Shown: in pieces, positions 7,096 through 14,371 of the stretch
Layout of the letters: every line of letters begins with the position of its first letter
Numbering within the stretch: position 1 is the stretch's first letter
Origin: an uncultured Prevotella sp.
Lineage (GTDB): Bacteria; Bacteroidota; Bacteroidia; Bacteroidales; Bacteroidaceae
Direction: 5' to 3'
DNA length: 24,970 nt
Assembly (NCBI GenBank): GCA_900770845.1
Contig: CAAGLS010000097.1
Location: 1 to 24,970, forward strand
Translations under genes and position numbers: made by a program
The notes under the pieces: generated by a model
Told to the model about the DNA's origin: nothing
What the model saw: the letters and a program-made list of their open reading frames with translations, nothing else
Databases searched by the model: none

Positions 7096-10000
7096 TCAAT
7101 ACACTATCTTACGCGTGTCCAACCTGCCATCGCTGAACATAGTCTTCATGATGACGAGTTCTCCCTTGCGGGGAGCCTGTATCCGCCGCCCCGAGAGGTC
7201 GAAGTAGTGAACGTATTGGATGTCGCCGCCCGCAGGGCCGCCAATGCCGTTGACCACGTCGCCGTCCACGCTGATGTTGTCCATCATGATTTCCGTGACA
7301 TTGCTGATGGTTCCTATCCAGCGGAGCGTGATGCTCTTGCCGGCATAGTCGCTGAGGTCGATGGAGATCTTGTTCCAGCCTTCATTCACCTGGTCCATGG
7401 TGGTGATGTCCACGCTGCTGTAGTTGCCGCCGAATCCAATCAGTGTCTCCAGTTGGTTGGCCTCGTCGCTGTTGTGCTTGTACACCCAGAAGGAAAGCAC
7501 AGGCTGCTGTATGTTGGCAAGCGAGATCTTGCCCGAGGTCATGGAGGCGCTGTTGCCCTTGCTGCTTCCGAGCATGTGGACATAGCAGCCGTCGCCGTCC
7601 TGCGAAGAGTAGGTGCCGTCGTCGGTTGTGGGTGCCCAGTAGACCTCACGCGACCAACCGTAGAGGGTCTTGGTGGCGAAGGGTACTTTCAGCTTGCCCT
7701 TGAACGACTCGTTGTAGGGAGCCATGTAGGGAGCGCCCACATAGAGGGCGTCTGACGGAAGGGAGACGATGGGGCCCATGCCATAACTGTTGAAGGCGTA
7801 GAGCTGGTAGTAGACCACATACTGCGTCTCGGTGGGCTCACACTCCTTGTAGGTGTAGGTTGTGTCGGCCATGATGGTGGCCAGCGTGTCGGTCTTGCCG
7901 TCGTCATAGATGCGCAGGAGCTTGTAGCCCAAGGTCTCGGGCAGAATGTTGCGGCCGTTGTAGTCCTTGGCGGTAGGCTTCCAGTGCACTGTCACCATGC
8001 CGGGATTGTTGACATCCTCCGAAGAGTAGGGGCGGCTTGCGCCCAAAGGCTGGTTGTTGCCCACGAAGACCGCCACAGAGGCCGTGTCGCTGGAGACTTC
8101 GCCCAACATGGCCACAGCCTTGTAGGTGTAGTTGCCGGCGGCGGCCACAGGATCGTCAAACGAGATGGCGGTGCCGGGCGCCTGGCCGTCGAATGTCTTG
8201 ACCACGACACTGTCGCGGTAGACGATGGCCTTCATGTTGTCGGTGAGTGCCTTGCCGCCCATGGTCTTGGTGGGGATGGAGAAGCAGATCTTCGAAGTGA
8301 GGCGTCCGTCCTCATCCGGTGCAACCGTGAAATTGACGGGGGCAGAGGGCACTTCCGAAGAGAGGCCGTCCTTGAGGTCGATGTTGTCTATATAGAGCGT
8401 GCCGGTGTTGACTCCCGTCTTGGCGTGCCAGCCCAGATAGTAGACGCCATCCTCGTCAACGTTGACGGTGACCGACTTCGAAGAGTAGCCGTATGGCTTT
8501 CCCGAATATTTCAGCGTGCCGCTGTCGATGGTCTTCTTCATCGCCTCGGCCGTATTGTCGTTGCCCAGGCAGAGCTCATACTTCTCATTGAAGGAGCGTC
8601 CCGTGTTGTAGTCGAAAGTCAGCACATAGGAGAGTCCCTTTTGCAGATGGAGAGGCGGGGAGATGAGCCAATCGTTCTTGGCATTGTTGTTGTCGCCCTC
8701 CACCATGGCGCACTTGCGGTAGTCGTTCCACTTCCAGGTGTTGCCCGTGTTGCTGAGATTGAGGATGGTGAAATTGTCCAAGCTGCTCTCCTGCGAGAAC
8801 TTCTCCGTCCATTCGGGGGTGATGGAGCCAAACATCAGCTTGCGGCTGGCTGCTGCCTCTGAGGAGTAGCCCTCGCTGCGTGCCGTAACGGTGTAGTAGT
8901 AGCCGGCCACCTCACCCTCTGCGGGAGCCGCGACTTGGTCGGTGTATGTGGTGTCGCTGATGCCCGTGGCCACACTTGCTCCTCCGGGATAGCGCCTCAC
9001 GTCGTAGACCATCTTGCCGGGGTTGACATAGCCTCCGTTGGCGCCTTTCCTCACGGCGTTCCAGGTCAGAGCCACGCTGTTGCCGTTTTTCTCTGCTTGG
9101 ACAACAGGCGACTGGGGGTTGTCTGTTCCGGCGTAGGCGGCAGCTACCTCACGGATGGACTCGCTGCCCGAGTTGACGGTGTAGACGCTGTATTTGGCCA
9201 TGGAACTCGACGTGACGCTGACAGGCTCCGTCACCGACGCGCCGGGAGCCGCGGCTCCGCTTGCCACCACTTCGCCCTTGTAGACCACATAATAGTCAAC
9301 CTGGCCATTCAAGGAAGTGCCGTCCTCGGTGAGGGTGGGCATCACGAATGAGACGCTTCCCTCCTTGGAGCCATTGGCGAAGGCTGCCTTCAGACCGCTC
9401 ACTGGCAGTGGCGACTTGTCCGTCACGTAGTCATAGAGATTGTAGATGACGGTGACGGCACCGGGCAGGGAACTCACCGTGGTCAGGGCGGCTGTTGCTG
9501 TGTCGATGGCGCACAGCGAGGAGGAGCTGATGTAGGAGTAGGTGGTGAGCACGCGGTCGTTCTCATGGTCCCAGGTGGCCGACTCCACATAGTTGAAGAT
9601 GTAATAGCTGGAGCCTACGGTTGTGAGTTCGCCCGTCTCCTTGTTCACTTTGTAGAGCCTGCCCGAGAAAGGAACGGCAAAGGCCTGTCCGTCGGGCGAG
9701 AAGCAGAGGCTGCGGATCTGGTCGATGGTGGGTTCGCCATCCTTGTATTTCTGGGTGTAGTCGGCTATCTTCGTGCGGGTCTTGGTTTGTGGATCCACAT
9801 ATCCCCACACCCAGCCGGAGCTGCCACCGAGGAAGAGGCCGTATATCCTTCCGCTCACAGGGTCGACGGCAACATCGTTGGCCACCAGGTCGGACGTCAC
9901 CTCCTCCTTGTTGAGCACTTCGAGCGTGGCGCGTTCCATGGTCACGAGATAATAGGTGTCATAGCCCGAGCCCTCTGCGTTGAGCGTGCCGCAGCAGAGA

Positions 10001-10245
10001 TAGTACTTGTTGCCGACGGGTGCGCCCCAGAAGGCTATCATGCCCACCGTGTCGCCCATGCGCTGCGCACTGCCGTCGCCCTTGAACGGGTAGGAGTAGA
10101 AGCCCTGCATGGAGCTTCCGTTCCACTTCTCATTGGTTGAGCAATACATCAACAATGAGTCCTTCCTCACCACCGACTGGGCAGGGAGTCCCGCCATGCA
10201 CGCGAGTGAGAAGGCAAGAATCGCTTTGCTGAAAATCGTTTTCAT
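7096..10245 (-). CDS. Large secreted modular adhesin-like protein (FnIII and cleaved-adhesin modules), operon A
   Basis: This 1049-aa protein has a signal peptide (1-24). Residues 28-275 resemble a beta-propeller-like region, with motifs such as VDPVSGRIYGLFLGG and FSPDGQAFAVPFSGRLYKV. Fibronectin-III-like repeats follow at about 280-470. A cleaved-adhesin/choice-of-anchor module (about 475-635, KNDWLISPPLHLQKGLSY) resembles those of gingipains and HagA. Two more FnIII-like units (about 640-850), a second jelly-roll (855-1005, LSFWVYKHNS ... MMDNISV) and a C-terminal tail (YFDLSGRRIQAPRKGELVI) complete it. No protease active site is visible. It aligns along its length with residues 425-1462 of the operon B protein. 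It is probably a surface adhesin or sensor-type binding protein; its ligand is unknown. Confidence 0.82.
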   Translation of the reverse strand: MKTIFSKAILAFSLACMAGLPAQSVVRKDSLLMYCSTNEKWNGSSMQGFYSYPFKGDGSAQRMGDTVGMIAFWGAPVGNKYYLCCGTLNAEGSGYDTYYLVTMERATLEVLNKEEVTSDLVANDVAVDPVSGRIYGLFLGGSSGWVWGYVDPQTKTRTKIADYTQKYKDGEPTIDQIRSLCFSPDGQAFAVPFSGRLYKVNKETGELTTVGSSYYIFNYVESATWDHENDRVLTTYSYISSSSLCAIDTATAALTTVSSLPGAVTVIYNLYDYVTDKSPLPVSGLKAAFANGSKEGSVSFVMPTLTEDGTSLNGQVDYYVVYKGEVVASGAAAPGASVTEPVSVTSSSMAKYSVYTVNSGSESIREVAAAYAGTDNPQSPVVQAEKNGNSVALTWNAVRKGANGGYVNPGKMVYDVRRYPGGASVATGISDTTYTDQVAAPAEGEVAGYYYTVTARSEGYSSEAAASRKLMFGSITPEWTEKFSQESSLDNFTILNLSNTGNTWKWNDYRKCAMVEGDNNNAKNDWLISPPLHLQKGLSYVLTFDYNTGRSFNEKYELCLGNDNTAEAMKKTIDSGTLKYSGKPYGYSSKSVTVNVDEDGVYYLGWHAKTGVNTGTLYIDNIDLKDGLSSEVPSAPVNFTVAPDEDGRLTSKICFSIPTKTMGGKALTDNMKAIVYRDSVVVKTFDGQAPGTAISFDDPVAAAGNYTYKAVAMLGEVSSDTASVAVFVGNNQPLGASRPYSSEDVNNPGMVTVHWKPTAKDYNGRNILPETLGYKLLRIYDDGKTDTLATIMADTTYTYKECEPTETQYVVYYQLYAFNSYGMGPIVSLPSDALYVGAPYMAPYNESFKGKLKVPFATKTLYGWSREVYWAPTTDDGTYSSQDGDGCYVHMLGSSKGNSASMTSGKISLANIQQPVLSFWVYKHNSDEANQLETLIGFGGNYSSVDITTMDQVNEGWNKISIDLSDYAGKSITLRWIGTISNVTEIMMDNISVDGDVVNGIGGPAGGDIQYVHYFDLSGRRIQAPRKGELVIMKTMFSDGRLDTRKIVY

Positions 10246-10287
10246 GTTTTCATCATTTTATTGTTTTACATTGCAGGTCTGAGGGAT

Positions 10288-10485
10288 CTACTGAAAAGGC
10301 TCAGCCTCGTCCTCATCCCATACGGAATAGTTCACTTTCGCAGAGTTTGTGCCGTCGTCCTGTCCATCGTATTGCAGGCTTCCGCCATCAACTTGGACGC
10401 CATTTCCACTGCCATCCAATATCTCCTCACTGCCATCCAAGCTCTTCACACGGAGCTTCGGGGCTACATAACTTTTCTTTTCCAT
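10288..10485 (-). CDS. Small acidic protein, 65 aa, unknown function (operon A)
   Basis: The start MEKKSYVAPKLRVKSLDG lies 4 bp after the stop codon of the 392-aa gene, so translation is probably coupled. There is no signal peptide. The N-terminus (K-x-Y-x-A-P-K-x-x-V) is of a style I recall in many short uncharacterised Bacteroidota proteins. It is followed by LDGSEEILDGSGNG, a Gly/Asp/Ser-rich middle, and NYSVWDEDEAEPF near the end. The SVWD-x-DE block also occurs in the 81-aa protein of operon B. No known family is assigned. A peptide precursor, a chaperone or inhibitor for the neighbouring protease, or a regulatory leader are all possible. The gene is short but well placed inside an operon. 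Confidence 0.65.
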   Translation of the reverse strand: MEKKSYVAPKLRVKSLDGSEEILDGSGNGVQVDGGSLQYDGQDDGTNSAKVNYSVWDEDEAEPFQ

Positions 10486-10489
10486 ATCC

Positions 10490-11668
10490 TTACTTGTTGG
10501 TATATTTCCTACCTTGCCTGACAACGATTCCCTTGTAGGCGCCGTCCACACGCTGGCCGTTGAGATTATAGAGCGTCTCCAAGGGCTTTTCGCCCACCGT
10601 GATGCCCTCCACGCGGGTGGCGTTGCCGTCGATGAGCAGACTCTCCACAGACTTGGCGCTGGCGGTTTGGGGCTTGAGGTAGCCGCGGAAAGCCTTCACA
10701 GTGCCCGCCGGTGTGAGCTCATAGTAAGTGTCCTTGTCCTTGGTGCTGAACACGAAACACCCTGCCACGCCAGGAGCAACCGGCTCCAACGTGGCGATGA
10801 AGTCATAATCCGTCCCCTCCACCGTGGAAGCTGCGAGGCCATCGGGGATGGTGACGCCAGAGACAGTGAACTCCGTGAGGTCCTCGGTCATGGATGGGCG
10901 AACGAGATACGGATGTCCGGCCATGATGTAGTTGTCCGCCAACGACTCAAAACTGATGGTTCCATTGCTGTCGCCCTTAAACTCGGCCACCTTGGTGTCG
11001 GCCCCAAAGGTCTTCGCTATCTGCGCCTTGTTCATGGCAAAGGGCAGCGCAATGGCATTCCATGAGCCAGCCAACACCTTGCGGCTCACCGTGGCGTCGA
11101 GGTCCTTGGCTGAGCTGAAGTCGTTCGCGCTGCCATTGTCGGTGAAAGTGCGCGTCGGGGCTGCCTCGCAGACCACAGTCACGGAGTCAAGGAAGTAACG
11201 GTTGAACCTGTCGTTGGCAGCCGTGAGGGTCACCTTGGTGTCGGCCGTACCGCCTGTGATAGTGACAGTATAGGTTGTCCACTTTTGGTCCGACAGCGTG
11301 ATGCTGGAGCGGGAGAGGCTGCCGCCGCCGGAGATGGACAGCTTCACCTTGCTGTTGGCGCTGTTGCCCTTATATCCTGCGAGCTTGAAGGTCATGGTGG
11401 CCTTGCCCGTGATGCCTAAAGCGGGTGTTGTGGCCACGCCGGCCTTGGTGGAATTCCCCACACGTACACACTTGTCGGCTCCATAGCCATAGGTGAAGGC
11501 CCATCCATCATTGTCGCATGTGGGGTCGGTGGAAGTCATAGGGCTCCAACTGCCGTCATTCCCGCCCTTACCGGTACATTGGTCGAACGACTCATAGAAG
11601 ACTGTCGTCTGTGCCTGTGCCGCCAGAGTGAGAAGAAATGAAAATAAAACTGAAGTAATTTTTCTCAT
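10490..11668 (-). CDS. Secreted beta-rich protein with sorting-like tail, first gene of operon A
   Basis: This 392-aa protein begins with the signal peptide MRKITSVLFSFLLTLAAQAQ. Residues 22-168 (YESFDQCTGKGGND ... FLDSVTV) look like a choice-of-anchor or carbohydrate-binding jelly-roll. Residues 175 to about 350 form a second beta-rich region (AGSWNAIALPFAMNKAQI ... FRGYLKPQ) of a type often seen at the ends of Bacteroidota surface proteins. The tail is LYNLNGQRVDGAYKGIVVRQGRKYTNK. No enzyme motif was seen. It lies about 70 bp downstream of the shared promoter/leader and opens operon A. Operon B has no equivalent of this gene. Confidence 0.78.
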   Translation of the reverse strand: MRKITSVLFSFLLTLAAQAQTTVFYESFDQCTGKGGNDGSWSPMTSTDPTCDNDGWAFTYGYGADKCVRVGNSTKAGVATTPALGITGKATMTFKLAGYKGNSANSKVKLSISGGGSLSRSSITLSDQKWTTYTVTITGGTADTKVTLTAANDRFNRYFLDSVTVVCEAAPTRTFTDNGSANDFSSAKDLDATVSRKVLAGSWNAIALPFAMNKAQIAKTFGADTKVAEFKGDSNGTISFESLADNYIMAGHPYLVRPSMTEDLTEFTVSGVTIPDGLAASTVEGTDYDFIATLEPVAPGVAGCFVFSTKDKDTYYELTPAGTVKAFRGYLKPQTASAKSVESLLIDGNATRVEGITVGEKPLETLYNLNGQRVDGAYKGIVVRQGRKYTNK

Positions 11669-11736
11669 ATTCTGATTGTTGTTTGATGATTAGTACTACT
11701 TGTTTAGGCGAGCACAAAGGCTCATTCCTCCGTTGG

Positions 11737-11744
11737 CAAAGATA
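11737..11744 (-). promoter_or_regulatory. Operon A promoter, -7 box TATCTTTG
   Basis: On the minus strand TATCTTTG matches the Bacteroidota -7 consensus TAnnTTTG. There is no well-spaced TTTG at -33; the nearest conserved upstream block is GGTTAC, 13 bases before the box. A weak -33 would fit a promoter that needs an activator. The predicted leader is about 62 bases. Confidence 0.65.
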
Positions 11745-11788
11745 GGGGAAAAAAGCTGTAACCTGTTGTGTTCAAGGGCTTGCTGATG

Positions 11789-11808
11789 TTTGGATTCATA
11801 AATCCAAA
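11789..11808. promoter_or_regulatory. Candidate operator: TTTGGATT-CATA-AATCCAAA (operon A)
   Basis: A perfect 8-bp inverted repeat around a 4-base centre lies 44 bases upstream of the operon A -7 box. It is unchanged in the operon B leader (19471-19490), although bases around it differ. Being outside the predicted transcript, it is better explained as a protein-binding site than as an RNA hairpin. The protein is unknown; the AraC-type regulator at 21955-23715 is a candidate. Confidence 0.5.
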
Positions 11809-11880
11809 CAAGAATGGCCAATTATGCACCCTCTGCATGACGCGTAGGCTACACATGGATTCAAACGGCATGAAAAGAAT

Positions 11881-11971
11881 GTGCCGCCACAAGCGGGACC
11901 CCCCACCTGCGACGGCACTTCATTGCCTACATATTTACATTCTCGCTGGTCAAAAGCCCTTAGGGCCGACC
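11881..11971 (-). terminator. Hairpins in the operon B 3' region, possible weak terminator
   Basis: The 379-bp gap between the operon B stop codon and operon A holds the operon A leader and two inverted repeats. GTGCCG (11881-11886) pairs with CGGCAC (11913-11918), with partial pairing further in. On the minus strand GGTC-GGCCC-TAA-GGGC-TTTT-GACC (11971-11948) gives a short GC stem followed by four T residues, about 80 bases after the stop codon. This is the best terminator candidate for operon B, though the stem is short. Apart from these and the leader, I see nothing in the gap. Confidence 0.35.
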
Positions 11972-12047
11972 ATGCCATCTCCTCTTGAGGCTTTGCTGAT
12001 TCCTACCTTTCGCACGTCTGTATCTCACACAGGCGCCTTGCGGCGTG

Positions 12048-14189
12048 TCATCTGTTGAGGTATTTCTTTCCACCTTTGATGATGATGCCCTTTTGTGTGG
12101 AGGTGGCAGGCCGACCGTCGATGCCATACGCCTTGGGAGTAGAACGGAGTTGGACTGCCTGCGGTGAATGGATGCAAGTGACAGGAGAGTCAAACTCGAA
12201 CTCCAAGTTCTCCAAAGAGACGTATTCCTTGGTCGGCCCGCCAAATTCCACAATGCGCAGCATGGGGGCCTTGCCTGCCGCGGTGTGCAGTTCTCTGAGA
12301 TTGTAGGTGCAGGGCTGCGTGTGGAGCGGTTGCACCTCGTAGCGGTCAGAGCCTGAATGGGTGGTGGCCACGAGCCACGTGTAGCCGTCGTCGAGAGAAT
12401 ATTTCAATTGGAAGACAGCTTCGCCGCCCGTGTTGTTGCAGAGGTCGAAGCGCATCAGGGCTGGAGCGGAGGCCATCTGCTCGATGGTCAGCGAGCCTTT
12501 CTTCACAAATTGCATCGTGTCTTGGTAGAGGCGTGCGCCCGACGACATGCGCCATGTGGCCAGCGAGTCCTCATAGACCGAGGTCCCCTCCGCCGTGGAG
12601 GCCAGTTTGCTCCAGTCGGTCCTGGCGATGTATCTCTTGCCCACGTCGGCATGGAAGGTGATGCGCCCGTCAGCGTCTTCAGTGATGCTTGAGAGAGCCA
12701 AATGGTTGTCGATGCCGTATGCGGAACAAAGCGACGGCGTGGTGGTGTTGCTCAGTTCGGTCGCCCCGCTGCTTCCCGGGAAGGGGTCGTTCTCGCCGTC
12801 CACCACTTGGGTGCGGTAGTCGAGTTCCACGGTCTGCCTGTCGGCCCTCAAAAGCTCGTAATGCAAGGCTTCGGGGTTGACGTTGACCTGATTGTTTTCC
12901 CAGGCGAGGGGGTCGCTCTTGTCAACCCGATAGACCAGCATTCCATGGCCGGGGAGCGACGCGTCCCATGTGGACGGCTGGCGGTTCTCAAACAGGAAGT
13001 ATTCGCCGCGAACGGCCGACGGCGCCATATAGCCGCTGCCTCTCAGGTGGATGGCGTCGAGCGCGTAGTCGCCTGTTGAGTCCAAGGGTGTGGGCGTGCA
13101 GAAGCCAGCCGTCATCCTTTCTCCAAGCGAATACCCCACGGGCGTGCGCCCCATGTCCACATACAGGCCATTGGCCATGACCGACCATTTGCCGGGCGTG
13201 TCGGCATAGCCTCCCGAGTTGGCGTAGTCGGCGTCATAGAGGTCGTGCAGCCCAAGGAGATGGCTGAACTCATGGCAGAACACCCCAATGCCGTCGGGAG
13301 CTGAGAGCGAGCTGTTGCCCCACAGCTCGCAGCCGCAGGCATAGCGCGAGATTTGCACGCCGTCGAGAGTCATGCCATACATGTTGGAGGCATGGGGATA
13401 GATTTCGCGCCCGCCGGTATAGTTGGATCCATAGCCGGCGAAGACAAAATACACCATGTCGGCCACACCGTCGTGGTTGCTGTCGTATTGAGAGAAGTCG
13501 ACGATGCTGTCGGCCTTTTGCAGGGTGGTGTAGAGGATTTCGGCCAAACGCTCGGTCTGGTTGACGTAGGTCGACGAGTAGTCGATCCTCACGGGGCCCA
13601 CCACGTCGAAATGCGGGGAGAAGGCGCCAAGGGAATTGTCGGCGAAATAGTCGCGCACGCTGCCCGTATACGACTGCTGCTGTCCGGCGTGGTCGGTGAA
13701 TCCCTTGTAGCCGGCATCGTTGAGCAGATGGTCGTAGCAACCGCGCGGGTCGGGTTCGGCGAAACTGCGGTCGTTGTATTCCACCAAGATGACGAGTCCG
13801 CGGAATCCATCGAGTTCCTGAGGTGTGACTCTCCTTGGGGTCTCAAGCCGCCTCTCCCGGAAGAGCGGCAGGTCCTTGGCGGTAAACCGTGGCCGCCGGG
13901 CGGCGAAGAGGCTCTCGGCCTTTGTCCGGCTGTCGTGGCGCAGGGTGCGGGTCGCCACGGGGCAGCCGTCCTTCAGGTCTGCGTAGCAGAGATTGCCCTC
14001 TCCATCCTGGCAGAGCAGGAGGCCGTCGATGGTTGTCATGAAGTTGCGCCGCTCGTCGCCGTGGAGGCAATAGGCCACCAAAGTTCCGTCCGACTGCCGG
14101 TGGGTGAGCATGTAGGGGTAGACGGGCGATGCCTGGGAGACACCGCTCCAGAGCATGAGGCATAGGAATAGGATTGTTTGTTTCATCAT
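12048..14189 (-). CDS. M6 family (InhA-like) secreted zinc metalloprotease, operon B copy
   Basis: This 713-aa protein is a paralogue of the 727-aa protease. It has a signal peptide (1-20) and matching N-terminal motifs (RQSDGTLVAYCLHGDE, FMTTIDGLLL). The zinc site HEFSHLLGLHD is at 306-316 (H306, E307, H310, D316), the Met-turn WSVMANG at 335-341, and a calcium-like loop QYDSNHDGVADM at 234-245. The C-terminal part is beta-rich, and the tail reads KAYGIDGRPATSTQKGIIIKGGKKYLNR. It has more Cys residues near the active site (C285, C287, C305) than the operon A copy has. It follows the 1462-aa adhesin after a 182-bp gap containing two stem-loops and is the last gene of operon B. Confidence 0.9.
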   Translation of the reverse strand: MMKQTILFLCLMLWSGVSQASPVYPYMLTHRQSDGTLVAYCLHGDERRNFMTTIDGLLLCQDGEGNLCYADLKDGCPVATRTLRHDSRTKAESLFAARRPRFTAKDLPLFRERRLETPRRVTPQELDGFRGLVILVEYNDRSFAEPDPRGCYDHLLNDAGYKGFTDHAGQQQSYTGSVRDYFADNSLGAFSPHFDVVGPVRIDYSSTYVNQTERLAEILYTTLQKADSIVDFSQYDSNHDGVADMVYFVFAGYGSNYTGGREIYPHASNMYGMTLDGVQISRYACGCELWGNSSLSAPDGIGVFCHEFSHLLGLHDLYDADYANSGGYADTPGKWSVMANGLYVDMGRTPVGYSLGERMTAGFCTPTPLDSTGDYALDAIHLRGSGYMAPSAVRGEYFLFENRQPSTWDASLPGHGMLVYRVDKSDPLAWENNQVNVNPEALHYELLRADRQTVELDYRTQVVDGENDPFPGSSGATELSNTTTPSLCSAYGIDNHLALSSITEDADGRITFHADVGKRYIARTDWSKLASTAEGTSVYEDSLATWRMSSGARLYQDTMQFVKKGSLTIEQMASAPALMRFDLCNNTGGEAVFQLKYSLDDGYTWLVATTHSGSDRYEVQPLHTQPCTYNLRELHTAAGKAPMLRIVEFGGPTKEYVSLENLEFEFDSPVTCIHSPQAVQLRSTPKAYGIDGRPATSTQKGIIIKGGKKYLNR

Positions 14190-14226
14190 ATCTGTGTGTT
14201 AAAGTTGGACGAGCTGTCTCTTCAAC

Positions 14227-14323
14227 GGCGGGCAGGGGGGAACCCCCGCCCTGGGAGGCCCTGCCGCGAAGGATAGCAAAGCGGGTGGGCTTTCAACACG
14301 CAGTGCGGATTGAAGTCCACCCG
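14227..14323 (-). other. Two stem-loops between adhesin B and protease B
   Basis: The 182-bp gap holds two structures. A GC-rich hairpin at 14227-14251 pairs GGCGGG...GGGGG with CCCCC-GCCC around AA. A longer imperfect inverted repeat at 14282-14323 pairs CGGGTGGGCTTTCAA with TTGAAGTCCACCCG. Neither has a T-run on the minus strand, so complete termination is unlikely. They could act as an mRNA processing or attenuation point that sets different levels of adhesin and protease. Confidence 0.45.
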
Positions 14324-14371
14324 TGAAATCCCATTACTTATAAATAAATAGAATCACCAGGATTTCGTTCA

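Larger units (their letters stand above)
11733..11817 (-). repeat. Shared promoter/leader repeat, copy A
   Basis: This ~85-bp stretch is repeated at 19416-19499, in front of operon B, with about five substitutions and one indel. It includes a -7 box, a run of T residues and an upstream perfect palindrome. Both copies lie 60-70 bp ahead of the first start codon and point the same way. Confidence 0.85.

Noticed and set aside
7094..7099. TTG start for the M6 protease at 7099, overlapping the adhesin stop
   Set aside because: The ATG at 7093 begins a standard signal peptide and is the commoner start codon.
11768..12058. A 96-codon + strand frame between the two operons
   Set aside because: It begins inside the leader repeat and has no coding features. 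Part of it is the operon B 3' region.
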